The notes under the pieces are model-generated. The model searched no databases. It was not told where the DNA came from and worked only from the letters and a program-made list of their open reading frames with translations. DNA of 64,000 nt from Thalassospiraceae bacterium LMO-SO8 (GTDB lineage: Bacteria > Pseudomonadota > Alphaproteobacteria > Rhodospirillales > Casp-alpha2). A program made the translations under genes and the position numbers. Below are positions 35,093 to 44,553 of this stretch, in pieces. The DNA is taken from assembly GCA_031655335.1 (NCBI GenBank), contig CP134226.1, positions 1,178,001 through 1,242,000 on the forward strand, written 5' to 3'. Position 1 is the first letter of the stretch, and the number at the start of each line of letters is the position of its first letter.

Positions 35093-37075
35093 ATGTCCCG
35101 TTTTCCCCGCTTTTCCGCGTTTTCCCTGATGTTCCTGTTGGCCGGCTGCGTTGCCGCGCCGCCGACGGCGCCCGACCCGGCCCGGCCGTGGATCGGCCAG
35201 GTCTACCGCAATCATGCCGTTTCGGTCAGCCATCCGCTGGCCGCCCGGGCGGCGCTGGACATGCTTAACGAGGGCGGCGGGGCCGTCGATGCGGCGATCG
35301 CCGCGCAGATGGTCATGACCCTGGTCGAACCGCAGTCGTCGGGCATCGGCGGCGGCGGATTCCTGGTCCGCTTCGACGGCAAGACGAACAGCATCGAAAC
35401 CTACGACGGGCGGGAAACCGCCCCGGCCTCGGCCCGGGAAGACATGTTCCTCGACGCCCGCGGCGCCCCCATCCCCTACCGCGACGCGATCCTGGGCGGC
35501 CGCGCCGTGGGCGTGCCCGGCGTCGTCCGCATGCTGGAAATGGCCCACAAGGAGCACGGCCGTCTGCCCTGGGCGCGGCTGTTCCAGCCGGCGGTCCGCC
35601 TGGCGCGGGACGGTTTTCCCATCTCCGAGCGTCTGGCCCGCCAGATCGCGGGCGACCGGCATCTGCGCAAGGTGCCGGCGGCCAAGGCCTATTTCTTCGA
35701 CGGCGACACGCCTAAGCCCGCCGGCGCGATCCTGAAAAACCCGGACCTGGCCGACACCCTGGAACGGATCGCGGCAAAGGGCGCCGACGCCTTCTATTCC
35801 GGCGATCTTGCCCGCGCCATCGCCGACGCCGTGACCAACGCCCCCGTTCATCCCGCCGCGATGACGGTGGCCGACATATCGGCCTACCAGGCCAAGAAAC
35901 GTCCCGCCGTCTGCGCCCGATACCACGATTACAACGTCTGCGGCATGGGGCCGCCGTCGTCCGGCGGGCTGGCCGTGGCGCAAACCCTGGGTCTGCTCGG
36001 CCATTTCCCCCTCGCCGCCACGGGGCCGGACAGCGCCCGGGCCCTGCACCTGATCGCCGAGGCCGAACGCCTGGCCTTCGCCGACCGCGCCGGCTATGTC
36101 GGTGACAGCGATGTCGTGCCGGTACCGATCAAGGGCATGGTCGATCGGGACTATCTCGCCGAACGGGCCAAGCTGATCGACCCCGGGAAGGCCATGGACG
36201 GGCTGGTCGATCCGGGTCATCCGCCGGGGGCCCAGGCGGCCTATCGGGGCCCGGACGATCCGCTCAAAGGCCTGTCGACGGCGCATATGAGCATCGTCGA
36301 CCGCTTCGGGAACGCGGTGTCCTTCACCACCACCGTGGAAAGCGCCTTCGGCGCGCGCCTGATGGTCCGGGGCTTCCTTCTCAATAACCAACTGACGGAT
36401 TTTTCCTTCCGCCCGGAATGGCGGGGCAGGCCCGCGCCCAACCGGGTCGCCCCCGGCAAACGGCCGCGGTCCTCGATGTCGCCGACCATCGTGCTGAACC
36501 GGGACGGCCGCTTCGAAATGGCCGTGGGCTCGCCCGGCGGGTCGCGCATCATCGGCTATACGGCGCGGGCCGTGTTGGGCGTGCTGGCCTGGAATCTGGA
36601 CATGCAGGGGGCCGTGGACCTGCCCCATGTCATGAACCGGGGCGGCGCGACGGAGGTCGAAGAAGAACTGATTCCGGCCGTCGCCGACCTGAAGGCCATG
36701 GGCCATCAGGTCGAGGTCGGGCGCATGATCAGCGGCTTGCAGGGCATTCTGCGCACCCGGGACGGCCTGACCGGCGGGGCCGACCGGCGGCGCGAGGGCG
36801 TGGTCCTGGGCGACGCGGGGGATCAGGGACAGGTGCCCTTCCCCGCCCCCCGGACCTATGCCTGCGCCGACGGATCGCGCCCCGGGCTTGCCTGGGCGGG
36901 CGATTTCCTGCGCTGGACGGAATCCGGCCAGGATCCGCGCATCCTGGCCCGCGTGATGTCTGGATCGGGGGCGCGCTATTCGGACGGCGGGGCGGAGGCC
37001 TGGGAACACCGGGGCGAAGTTCGCCTGACCCTGCCCGGCGGCGCGGCCCGCAGCTGCCGCAAGGCCGCCCCCTGA
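35093..37075 (+). CDS. ggt: Gamma-glutamyltransferase (lipoprotein) with C-terminal extension
   Basis: Ntn hydrolase that cleaves gamma-glutamyl bonds, e.g. of glutathione, in the periplasm. 660 residues. A lipoprotein signal (FLLAGCVAAPP, Cys 19) would anchor it. The heavy chain has GIGGGGFLVRF and YDGRETAP. Autoprocessing is expected before the Thr in LSTAHMSIVD (about residue 398), then VGSPGGSRIIGYT. The usual family end GLTGGADRRREGVVLGD (about 560-577) is followed by an extra 85 residues with two Cys (TYACADGSRP, AARSCRKAAP). The start ATG 35093 keeps the signal peptide intact. Confidence 0.9.
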   Translation: MSRFPRFSAFSLMFLLAGCVAAPPTAPDPARPWIGQVYRNHAVSVSHPLAARAALDMLNEGGGAVDAAIAAQMVMTLVEPQSSGIGGGGFLVRFDGKTNSIETYDGRETAPASAREDMFLDARGAPIPYRDAILGGRAVGVPGVVRMLEMAHKEHGRLPWARLFQPAVRLARDGFPISERLARQIAGDRHLRKVPAAKAYFFDGDTPKPAGAILKNPDLADTLERIAAKGADAFYSGDLARAIADAVTNAPVHPAAMTVADISAYQAKKRPAVCARYHDYNVCGMGPPSSGGLAVAQTLGLLGHFPLAATGPDSARALHLIAEAERLAFADRAGYVGDSDVVPVPIKGMVDRDYLAERAKLIDPGKAMDGLVDPGHPPGAQAAYRGPDDPLKGLSTAHMSIVDRFGNAVSFTTTVESAFGARLMVRGFLLNNQLTDFSFRPEWRGRPAPNRVAPGKRPRSSMSPTIVLNRDGRFEMAVGSPGGSRIIGYTARAVLGVLAWNLDMQGAVDLPHVMNRGGATEVEEELIPAVADLKAMGHQVEVGRMISGLQGILRTRDGLTGGADRRREGVVLGDAGDQGQVPFPAPRTYACADGSRPGLAWAGDFLRWTESGQDPRILARVMSGSGARYSDGGAEAWEHRGEVRLTLPGGAARSCRKAAP

Positions 37076-37078
37076 TCT

Positions 37079-37867
37079 TTATTTCGTCGCGACGATGAAC
37101 AGCCGGCGGAAATGGAACAGGGTCTTGCCGTCGGCGCGCTTGGGATAGGCGGCCCGCATGGCCTTCGAGTAGACGTCGAAGAATGCCGCGTTCTCGTCCG
37201 GGTCGGGGAGCGCGTCGAGCAGCGGTTTGAGGGCCGATCCCTTGGTCCATTCGGCGACGGGGTTGTCGCCCTCCATGACCTGGGCATAGACCGTTTCCCA
37301 GATGTCCAGGCTGCCCGCGTGGGGGGCGAGATAGTCGTAATAGACGTCCGGATCATGCACGGGAAACTCGCGCAGCACCGGCTCCAGCCTGTCCCGCCAG
37401 GGGCCGTCCTCGACGATCTGGCGCATGCCCATGTGCGAGGGGGCGGCGTGGTTGTGGGGCATCTGCACGGCCAGCACCCCGCCCGGCGCCAGCAGGCCCA
37501 TCAGGCGCGGGAACAGGGCCGCGTGATTGTCGATCCATTGCAGGGCGGCGTTGGAAAAGATCAGGTCCGCCGGGGCGTCCGGCGTCCAGGTCGCGGCGTC
37601 GGCATGCTGCCAGTCGCCGTCCGGATGTTCGGCGCGCGCCTTGGCCAGCATTTCCTCGGATGAATCGACGCCGACATGACGCGCGTTCGGCCAGCGGCCC
37701 TTGAGGAACGGCGTGACGTTGCCGGGCCCGCAGCCCAGGTCGTGGACCACGGCGGGGGCGTCCAGCGCGATGCGGTTGAGAAGGTCCAGGGCCGGGCGCA
37801 TGCGGTGGCCCGCGAATTTCAGGTACTGGCCGGGATTCCAGGTGGGTTGCTTGTTGGGTGCGGACAT
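37079..37867 (-). CDS. tam: Trans-aconitate 2-methyltransferase
   Basis: SAM-dependent methylation of trans-aconitate, which detoxifies an inhibitor of the TCA cycle. 262 residues (E. coli Tam 252). WNPGQYLKFAGHRMRPALDLL at the N-terminus, SAM motif VHDLGCGPGNVTPFL (about 41-55), SNAALQWIDNH and VQMPHNHAAPSH are typical of Tam. Cytoplasmic. Convergent with ggt, 3 bp apart. It follows the sensor kinase gene by about 90 bp on the same strand. Confidence 0.93.
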   Translation of the reverse strand: MSAPNKQPTWNPGQYLKFAGHRMRPALDLLNRIALDAPAVVHDLGCGPGNVTPFLKGRWPNARHVGVDSSEEMLAKARAEHPDGDWQHADAATWTPDAPADLIFSNAALQWIDNHAALFPRLMGLLAPGGVLAVQMPHNHAAPSHMGMRQIVEDGPWRDRLEPVLREFPVHDPDVYYDYLAPHAGSLDIWETVYAQVMEGDNPVAEWTKGSALKPLLDALPDPDENAAFFDVYSKAMRAAYPKRADGKTLFHFRRLFIVATK

Positions 37868-37957
37868 GTCGGCAAATCCTTGAATGCGAATAACCAGATT
37901 GCGATGTCAGCCCCCGGCGGCGACATTAGAGGGGCGCCGCGCACGGCGCAACGGCGA

Positions 37958-39361
37958 TCACGCCGGTTTCAGGCGCAGGCGGAACACCGTACCCTCGGCA
38001 CCCGTGCGGGCCAGTTGGATCTCGCCCCCGTGGGCATGGACGACCTCGCGGGCGATGACCAGGCCCAAGCCCGTGCCGCCCTCCCGCGCCGATCCGGCGA
38101 AGGGCTGGAACAGATGGGCGGTCGCCTGTGCCGGCATGCCGGGGCCGTCGTCGGTGACCTCGACGATCAGGTCGTCCCCTTCCTCGAAGGCGGCGATGTG
38201 CAGGCGCGACGCGCCGGCCTCGCGGGCGTTGCGCCCCAGGTTTTCGAACACACGGAGCATCTGCGCCGCGTCGGCCATGAGGCATATATAGTCCGGCACC
38301 TCGTTCCGCCATTGGAAGGGCGGCCCGCCGCCGTCGGGCTGTTCCTGGGTCAGGGTTTCGCCCGCCATGTGCACGATCTCGGTCAGGCGGTTTCGCTTGG
38401 CGTTCAGGGTCGGCATGGTCGCCGAGGCGTAATCCAGGGTCTGGCCGCACAGGTTCACGGCCCGGTCCATGGCGCGGAACATGCGCGGCACCAGGCGCTG
38501 CACGTCGGGGTCGTCGCTGACCGCCAGGCGGTCGCCGATCAGCATGGCCGTGGCCAGCGAATTGCGCAGGTCGTGGTTCACCTTGGTCACCGCCGCCCCC
38601 AGCATGGCCAGGCGGTCCTTCTGGCGCAGCGCCATGCGCAGCTCCTGCTGCATGACCGCCAGCTCGCGCTGAGCGATGCCGATTTCATCCGGGCGGTCCG
38701 ACGGCTTGAAGACCCGGGTTTCGTCCTCGGGTGCGCGGCGGAAGCTTTCCATGCCCGCCGTGATGCGCCGCATGGGACGCACGAACATCAGCATCAGGCT
38801 GACGTAAAGCAGCCCCGCCGTGAACAGCGAGATCGCCAGCGACAGTTGAAAGATGCGCTGCGAGAAGGCCAGCATTTCGTCGCGCATGGGCGCTTCGTCG
38901 ATATAAATTTCGACCTGCACGCCGGGCCGTTTGGGCGTTTCGCCGATGATGCGGAGAATGCGGTTCTCGGTCTGCGCCAGGGTCACGAAGGCGTCTTCGA
39001 TCCAGCCGGGGAAACCGCTCATGCGCAGGTCGTAGACCGCGTCGACGCGGGGCGGCATCTCGCCGCCGGCGATCAGGATGCGCTGATCATGTTGGCGCAG
39101 GGCGATGGCGTAGGTGTCCGTGGTCTTCAAAAGCGTGCGGCCCAGTTTATCGTCGGCGGCCTGTTCCGGCATGTTTTCGATGGCGAGCGTCGCCAAATGC
39201 GCGCGCACGATGCGTTCCTCAAGGTAGTTTTTGCGGAAGCGCGCGACGGACGGCGTGTAGATGAACAGCTCGGCCAGCATGACGAACGCCACCGTCAGCA
39301 CGAGAAGACGCGCGGACAGACTCTGGTGGGCACGGGGCAGATGCGGGGTCAGATCGGACAT
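37958..39361 (-). CDS. Sensor histidine kinase (orphan)
   Basis: 467 residues. Membrane segments at about 15-35 and 168-190 flank a ~130-residue periplasmic domain of unknown fold. A HAMP-like linker follows, then the phospho-acceptor helix VTKVNHDLRNSLATA (HDLRNSLA variant of the H-box) and the ATPase domain with NLGRNAREAG (N-box), DDGPGMP (G1) and GGTGLGL (G2). The start ATG 39361 follows the disulfide oxidoreductase gene by 20 bp. No response regulator is adjacent, so its partner is elsewhere. Confidence 0.85.
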   Translation of the reverse strand: MSDLTPHLPRAHQSLSARLLVLTVAFVMLAELFIYTPSVARFRKNYLEERIVRAHLATLAIENMPEQAADDKLGRTLLKTTDTYAIALRQHDQRILIAGGEMPPRVDAVYDLRMSGFPGWIEDAFVTLAQTENRILRIIGETPKRPGVQVEIYIDEAPMRDEMLAFSQRIFQLSLAISLFTAGLLYVSLMLMFVRPMRRITAGMESFRRAPEDETRVFKPSDRPDEIGIAQRELAVMQQELRMALRQKDRLAMLGAAVTKVNHDLRNSLATAMLIGDRLAVSDDPDVQRLVPRMFRAMDRAVNLCGQTLDYASATMPTLNAKRNRLTEIVHMAGETLTQEQPDGGGPPFQWRNEVPDYICLMADAAQMLRVFENLGRNAREAGASRLHIAAFEEGDDLIVEVTDDGPGMPAQATAHLFQPFAGSAREGGTGLGLVIAREVVHAHGGEIQLARTGAEGTVFRLRLKPA

Positions 39362-39381
39362 AAGTGAGGTTAAGCGGCCAA

Positions 39382-40818
39382 TCAGCCCAGCTTCAAGAGG
39401 AACCGGACAATGGCCCGGGTGCGGTCGGTGAACAGCTTGGGCGTGAAGTAGCTGCCGGCGGCGCGTTTCGAGACCTCGCCCAGGGTCGGATAGGGGGCGA
39501 TGACGGTCGCCAGGTCGCCCACCTTCATGCCCTTGGCGAGGGCCAGCCCCCAAAGCTGAATGTGTTCCCCCGCTTGGCGTCCGGCGATGCCGCAGCCGAG
39601 AATCTTACCCTTGGGCGTGACGATGGCCTTGACCAGGCCTTCGGTCTCGCGCTCCGCCTGGGCGCGGTCGTTGTCGTGAAAGGGCCAGCGCAGAACGTTG
39701 AATTCAACCCCCGCCTCCCGCGCCTTCTTTTCCGTGAGGCCGACCTGGGCCAATTCCGGCGCGGTATAGGTCACCCAGGGCACGGCCGAATGGTCGGCCT
39801 TGGCGGGGATGCGGAACAGGGCGTTCTTGATCACCACGCCCGCGTGGTAGCCCGCGACATGGGTGAACTGCAGCCCACCCGCGACGTCGCCGATGGCGAA
39901 CACCTTCTTGTTGCTGCTGCGCAGGCGGCGGTCGACGGTGATGCCCTTGGGCGTGTAGTCGATCCCGGCCTTTTCCAGGTCCAGGCCCGCGACGTTGGCC
40001 CGCCGCCCGGCGGCGACCAGAAGGTGGCTGCCCGCGATGCGCCGGGTTTCTCCACCCTCTTCGATGCTCACGGCGATGCCCGCGGCGGTCTTTTCCACGC
40101 CCGCGATCTTAATGCCTTCGCGGATATCGATGCCCCCGGAAATAAGCGACCGGCGCACCACGTCGACCAGTTCCCCGTCATCGTTGGCCATGATGGAAAA
40201 CATTTCCAGCAGCGTGACCGTGCAGCCCAATTGGGCGTGGGCCTGGGCCATTTCGACGCCGATGGGCCCGCCGCCGATGACGATCAGGTGGTCGGGCAGG
40301 GTGTCCCGGTCGAACACGCTTTCGTTGGTCAGGAACGGCACCCCGTCCAGGCCCGGAATGGGCGGCACGGCGGCCGACGACCCCGTGGCGACGACGAAGC
40401 GCTTGGCGCGGATTTCCGTTGCCCCCGCCTGCACGCGGTCCGGTCCGGTGAAGCGCCCGTGTTCGCGGATCACGGTCACGCCCAGGCCTTCGAAGCGTTC
40501 CTGGGAATCCATGGGCCGGATGGCGTCGATCACGCCTTCGACATGGCCGTAGACGGCCTTGCCGTCGATCCCGTCGAGGGTCGCCCGGACGCCGAAGCGT
40601 CCGGCGCCGCGCACGGCCTGGGCCGCATGGCCGGCGGCCAGCAGGGCCTTGGACGGCACGCAGCCGTAATTCAGGCAGTCGCCGCCCATTTCGCCCTTTT
40701 CGATCAGCACGACCCGCGCCCCCATCTGCGACGCCCCGGCGGCGACGGACAGGCCGCCCGACCCGCCGCCGATGACGCAGATGTCGGTGTCGATGCGGGC
40801 CGGCGGCGTGCCGTTCAT
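39382..40818 (-). CDS. FAD/NAD(P) disulfide oxidoreductase of the mercuric-reductase-like group
   Basis: 478 residues: VIGGGSGGLSVAAGASQMG (FAD), disulfide in GGDCLNYGCVPSKALLA (CxNxGCxPSK), NAD(P) motif VIGGGPIGVEMAQAH, and AIGDVAGGLQFTHVAGYHAG. The C-terminal active-site region reads APYPTLGE, with Tyr where lipoamide dehydrogenase has the catalytic His, so E3 function is unlikely. The start overlaps the stop of the TVP38 gene by four bases. Such a pair (TVP38 with this enzyme) is common and suggests a membrane-linked redox role of unknown substrate. Confidence 0.85.
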   Translation of the reverse strand: MNGTPPARIDTDICVIGGGSGGLSVAAGASQMGARVVLIEKGEMGGDCLNYGCVPSKALLAAGHAAQAVRGAGRFGVRATLDGIDGKAVYGHVEGVIDAIRPMDSQERFEGLGVTVIREHGRFTGPDRVQAGATEIRAKRFVVATGSSAAVPPIPGLDGVPFLTNESVFDRDTLPDHLIVIGGGPIGVEMAQAHAQLGCTVTLLEMFSIMANDDGELVDVVRRSLISGGIDIREGIKIAGVEKTAAGIAVSIEEGGETRRIAGSHLLVAAGRRANVAGLDLEKAGIDYTPKGITVDRRLRSSNKKVFAIGDVAGGLQFTHVAGYHAGVVIKNALFRIPAKADHSAVPWVTYTAPELAQVGLTEKKAREAGVEFNVLRWPFHDNDRAQAERETEGLVKAIVTPKGKILGCGIAGRQAGEHIQLWGLALAKGMKVGDLATVIAPYPTLGEVSKRAAGSYFTPKLFTDRTRAIVRFLLKLG

Positions 40819-41588
40819 GACCTGTCCTCGCGGCGTTCCTTGATCCGGCGCAGGAACACGGGGATCAGGGCCAGCACGGCGAGGCCCAAAAGCGGGCCCA
40901 TGATGTGCGGTTCGAACACGATGGTCAGATCCGGCGTGCCGCCCCGGTCGAGCACGGCGCCGAGGCCGCTGCCGACGCTGGAAAACACCACCGTCGCCGG
41001 CGCGATGCCCAGGACCGTCGCGACCACGAAGGCCGTCGCGCCCACGTTGAGAAAGGCCGGCACCAGATTGACCAGCCAGAACGGGAACACCGGCACCAGG
41101 CGCAGGAACATCAGGTAGGAAAAGGCGTTCTTGCGGAAGCCGTCCTCCATGCGCCGCACGAAGGGCCCGGCCTTCTTATAAAGAAGGTCGCCGATGGCGT
41201 AGCGCGCGGCAAGGAACACGATCAACGAGCCCAGGGTCGCCGCGACGACGACGATCGCCGCCCCGGCCGCCGTGCCGAACACGAAACCGGCCAGCAGGGT
41301 CATCCAGATGGCGCCCGGGATCGACAGCGCGACCACCACCGTATAGGCGGCGCCGAACAACAGCGCCGTCAACGCCTGATGGGCCGCGTAATAGTCGAGC
41401 ACGGCCGTGCGGTGGGTCTTGAGGGCGTCGAGCGACACATATGTGTGCAGATCGAACGCGAAGAACAACACGGTCGCCAGGACCAGGACCAGGACGGGGA
41501 CCAGCCGTTTCACGGAAAAGCGCCCGGATTTAGGGCCGTCGGCCGAGGCGGCGGCGGGCTGTCCGTCGTGATCGAGCGCCTTGCGCAT
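40815..41588 (-). CDS. TVP38/TMEM64-family membrane protein
   Basis: 257 residues with 5-6 hydrophobic helices; DedA/SNARE-associated family: VVALSIPGAIWMTLLAGFVFG, then the characteristic FGTAAGAAIVVVAATLGSLIVFLAARYAIGD and MFLRLVPVFPFWLVNLVPAFLN. Members move or scramble phospholipids or lipid-linked intermediates. The start ATG 41588 opens the operon TVP38 - disulfide oxidoreductase - sensor kinase. Confidence 0.88.
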   Translation of the reverse strand: MRKALDHDGQPAAASADGPKSGRFSVKRLVPVLVLVLATVLFFAFDLHTYVSLDALKTHRTAVLDYYAAHQALTALLFGAAYTVVVALSIPGAIWMTLLAGFVFGTAAGAAIVVVAATLGSLIVFLAARYAIGDLLYKKAGPFVRRMEDGFRKNAFSYLMFLRLVPVFPFWLVNLVPAFLNVGATAFVVATVLGIAPATVVFSSVGSGLGAVLDRGGTPDLTIVFEPHIMGPLLGLAVLALIPVFLRRIKERREDRS

Positions 41589-41770
41589 GTCCGTAACCTT
41601 GTTCTTGAATGGAGGCCGCGAACGGCGGCGGCATCCCGGTTTCTATCCCCTGGGCGCCAAAAGGCACAAGCGAATGCGCCTCACGCCAGGGTCAATTGAC
41701 CGTGAACGCCAAGTGATGGCCCCGGATATCCGGGCTTTTTTCGGCAATACGGGCAATCTGCCCAGGCCCG

Positions 41771-41799
41771 TTGACTTCATGGAACCAAGGCCTTAAAAA
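41771..41799 (+). promoter_or_regulatory. rpmH promoter
   Basis: TTGACT (41771-41776), 17 bp, TAAAAA (41794-41799), about 30 bp ahead of the rpmH start codon. The -35 is the same as in the cspA promoter. Confidence 0.7.
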
Positions 41800-41828
41800 G
41801 CGCACTCATTTTTCTAAGGAGACGTCGC

Positions 41829-41963
41829 GTGAAACGCACCTATCAGCCGAGCAGGCTTATTCGCAAGCGCCGCCACGGTTTCCGTAGCCGCATGGCGACC
41901 CCGGGCGGCCGGCGTGTGCTGGCGGCGCGGCGTGCCAAGGGCCGCAAGCGCCTGTCCGCTTAA
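41829..41963 (+). CDS. rpmH: 50S ribosomal protein L34
   Basis: 44 residues starting at [25 protein letters not shown], then [22 protein letters not shown], the invariant L34 pattern (KRTYQPS, RxHGFRxRM, GRxVLxxRRAKGRKxLSA). A clear AAGGAG ribosome site precedes it. rnpA follows 39 bp later, the conserved rpmH-rnpA order near the replication origin in many bacteria; no dnaA or origin is visible here. Confidence 0.98.
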   Translation: MKRTYQPSRLIRKRRHGFRSRMATPGGRRVLAARRAKGRKRLSA

Positions 41964-42002
41964 CAGCGCCTGTTCCCGCAAGCCGGTCGGAAGCGAGCCG
42001 CC

Positions 42003-42428
42003 ATGTCACCCACGGTGCCGAGGCTGAAACGCCGCGCCGACTTTCTCAAGGTGGCGCGGAAAGGACATAAGTGGGCGGCACCCGGGTTGGTGCTGCAGGC
42101 CTTCGACCGCACCGCCTTCGGCAACGGAAACGCGGACGCCGCCGGCACGGAATTCCGGGCCGGGTTCACGGTGACCCGCAAGGTCGGCAACGCCGTCGTG
42201 CGCAATCGCGCGCGCCGGCGCCTGAAGGCCGCCGCCGAACAGGTCTTGCCCGATTGCGCCAAAGCGGGGCATGACTACGTCCTGATCGGGCGTCAGGGCA
42301 CCCTGGACCGGGCCTTTCCGGCGCTGATCGGCGACCTGCGCACGGCCCTGGAACGGGTCGGCACGCGCAAGAACGGGGGCGGAAACGGCCGCAACGGCCG
42401 GGATCGCCGGGGGAAAGCGGAGATTTGA
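42003..42428 (+). CDS. rnpA: Ribonuclease P protein component
   Basis: Protein subunit of RNase P, which matures tRNA 5' ends. 141 residues: [12 protein letters not shown] at the N-terminus and the RNR motif in [18 protein letters not shown] (about 59-76). It has a longer Gly/Arg-rich tail ([19 protein letters not shown]) than the usual ~120 residues. yidD starts 1 bp after the stop. Confidence 0.95.
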   Translation: MSPTVPRLKRRADFLKVARKGHKWAAPGLVLQAFDRTAFGNGNADAAGTEFRAGFTVTRKVGNAVVRNRARRRLKAAAEQVLPDCAKAGHDYVLIGRQGTLDRAFPALIGDLRTALERVGTRKNGGGNGRNGRDRRGKAEI

Positions 42429-42429
42429 G

Positions 42430-42744
42430 ATGATGGCGCCGACGATTGCCGCCCTTCCGGCCCGCCTCGCCCGCGCCCTGATCCGGGGCTATCAGCTTTT
42501 CCTGTCGCCCCTGGCGCCGGCTTCCTGCCGCTTCTATCCGACCTGTTCCGAATACGCGCGGGACGCCTTCGCGGCCCACGGCTTCGTCCGCGGGCTTGGC
42601 CTTTCCGTCCGGCGCATCCTGCGCTGCAATCCCTGGAACCGGGGCGGCGTCGATCCGGTGCCGCCCGCCTGTCCGGGCCACGGCGATGGGCCTCATGCCC
42701 ACGCCGATCACCCCAATTCTCTTCCCCAACCGCACGGGTCCTGA
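42430..42744 (+). CDS. yidD: Membrane protein insertion efficiency factor
   Basis: 104 residues of the YidD family that helps YidC-dependent insertion: [25 protein letters not shown] and [14 protein letters not shown]. The His-rich C-terminal tail ([13 protein letters not shown]) is lineage-specific. Located between rnpA and yidC as usual, 5 bp before yidC. Confidence 0.95.
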   Translation: MMAPTIAALPARLARALIRGYQLFLSPLAPASCRFYPTCSEYARDAFAAHGFVRGLGLSVRRILRCNPWNRGGVDPVPPACPGHGDGPHAHADHPNSLPQPHGS

Positions 42745-42749
42745 AACAA

Positions 42750-44522
42750 ATGATCGAAAACAAAAACCTGATCCTGGCCGTGGTCCTTTCGGTGGCCGTC
42801 CTGTTGGGCTTTGAGCTGTATTTCAAGAACACCGCCCCGCCGCCGCAGGTCGCCGAGACCGCCGCGACCGCGCAGCCGGGCCAAACCCCCGCGCCGGCCG
42901 CGGGCCAGGCCCCCGGCACGCCGGGCGACGGCCTTGCCGTGCCGCCCCAGGCCCCAGGCGCCCCCGCCAAGGCGCCCGGGATGGCGCCGCAGGCGAGCCG
43001 CGCCCAGGTTCTGGCCGCCACGCCCCGCGTCGCCATCGAGACGCCGCGCCTGAAAGGCTCGATCACGCTGAAGGGCGGGCGCATCGACGACCTGACCCTG
43101 GCCGACTTTTTCGAGACCCTGGACAAGAACAGCAAGCCGATCACGCTGTTGAACCCGCGCGGCGTCAGCAACGCCTATTTCGCGGAGTTCGGCTGGATCG
43201 CGGCCGCCGCCAAGGACGGCGGGAAGGCCGCCAAGGTGCCCGACGCGGACACGGTATGGACGGCGTCCTCCCGCACCCTGACCCCGGATGCGCCGGTTAC
43301 CCTGACCTGGGACAACGGCCAGGGCCTGGTATTCTCGCGCACCTACGAAATCGACAAGAACTTCATGTTCAAGATCACCCAGGCCGTCGCCAACAAGGGC
43401 ACGGGTGCTGTGGAACTGTTTCCCTACGGCCTGGTGTCGCGCCAGGGCACGCCGGAAACCTCGGGCTTCTATATCCTGCACGAGGGCCTGCTCGGCGTGA
43501 ACGGCGGCGAGTTGACGGAAGTCGACTACGACGACCTTCAGGAAAAGAAGCTGGAAAGCAGCACCGGCACGGGCGGCTGGATCGGCATCACCGACAAATA
43601 CTGGCTGACGGCCCTGGTCCCCAACAAGGACGCCGAGGTCACCAAGCGCTACGTCTACCGCAAGGCCGGCGTCGTCGATACCTATCAGGTCGACTTCCTG
43701 GGAACCGGCGTGACGATCGCGCCGGGCGCCACCAACAGCGCGGAAAACCGGCTGTTCGCCGGCGCCAAGCAGGTCAAGATCCTCGACGGCTACGAGGAAA
43801 GCCTGGGCATCGAACGCTTCGATCTGGCGATCGACTGGGGCTGGTTCTACTTCCTGACGCGGCCGATCTTCTACGGCCTGCTGTGGCTGGAAGTGCATGT
43901 CGGCAACCTCGGCCTCGCCATCCTGCTGCTGACCGTGGGTCTCAAGCTCGCCTTCTTCCCGCTTGCCAACAAGTCCTACGAGAGCATGAGCAAGATGAAG
44001 AAGCTGCAGCCGGAGATGGTCAAGCTGCGCGAACGTTACGGCGACGACAAGGTCAAGCTGAACGAGGAAATGATGGCGCTGTACAAGCGCGAGGGCACCA
44101 ACCCCGCGTCGGGCTGCCTGCCGATCCTGTTGCAGATTCCCGTGTTCTTCGCGCTGTACAAGGTACTGTTCGTGACCATCGAAATGCGCCACGCGCCGTT
44201 CTACGGCTGGATTCAGGACCTTTCGGCGCCCGACCCCACGAACCTCTTCACCCTGTTCGGCGCCATCGCCTGGACCCCGCCCGACGTTCTGCACCTTGGC
44301 GTGTGGCCGCTGCTGATGGGCATTTCCATGTTCCTGCAACAGAAGCTGAACCCGCAGCCGACGGACCCGACCCAGGCCAAGATCATGATGTTCCTGCCCG
44401 TCGTGTTCACCTTCCTGCTGGCCAAGTTCCCGGCCGGTCTGGTGATCTACTGGACCTGGAACAACCTGCTGTCCATCGCCCAGCAATGGGTCATCATGCG
44501 CAAGATGGGCGTCAAGGCCTGA
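42750..44522 (+). CDS. yidC: Membrane protein insertase
   Basis: Inserts and folds inner-membrane proteins with or without SecYEG. 590 residues. First helix at 5-24 (LILAVVLSVAVLLGFELYF), Pro/Ala/Gln-rich linker (28-85), large periplasmic domain (about 90-350), then the conserved five-helix core with ANKSYESMSKMKKLQPEMVKL and GCLPILLQIPVFFALYKVLF. The C-terminus is basic (VIMRKMGVKA). Part of the rpmH-rnpA-yidD-yidC-engB block. Confidence 0.97.
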   Translation: MIENKNLILAVVLSVAVLLGFELYFKNTAPPPQVAETAATAQPGQTPAPAAGQAPGTPGDGLAVPPQAPGAPAKAPGMAPQASRAQVLAATPRVAIETPRLKGSITLKGGRIDDLTLADFFETLDKNSKPITLLNPRGVSNAYFAEFGWIAAAAKDGGKAAKVPDADTVWTASSRTLTPDAPVTLTWDNGQGLVFSRTYEIDKNFMFKITQAVANKGTGAVELFPYGLVSRQGTPETSGFYILHEGLLGVNGGELTEVDYDDLQEKKLESSTGTGGWIGITDKYWLTALVPNKDAEVTKRYVYRKAGVVDTYQVDFLGTGVTIAPGATNSAENRLFAGAKQVKILDGYEESLGIERFDLAIDWGWFYFLTRPIFYGLLWLEVHVGNLGLAILLLTVGLKLAFFPLANKSYESMSKMKKLQPEMVKLRERYGDDKVKLNEEMMALYKREGTNPASGCLPILLQIPVFFALYKVLFVTIEMRHAPFYGWIQDLSAPDPTNLFTLFGAIAWTPPDVLHLGVWPLLMGISMFLQQKLNPQPTDPTQAKIMMFLPVVFTFLLAKFPAGLVIYWTWNNLLSIAQQWVIMRKMGVKA

Positions 44523-44553
44523 TCGCCGTCACCAGCACAAGGAGCACCGATCC

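Noticed and set aside
34907-37009. 700-codon antisense ORF over ggt
   Set aside because: ggt is certain on the plus strand.
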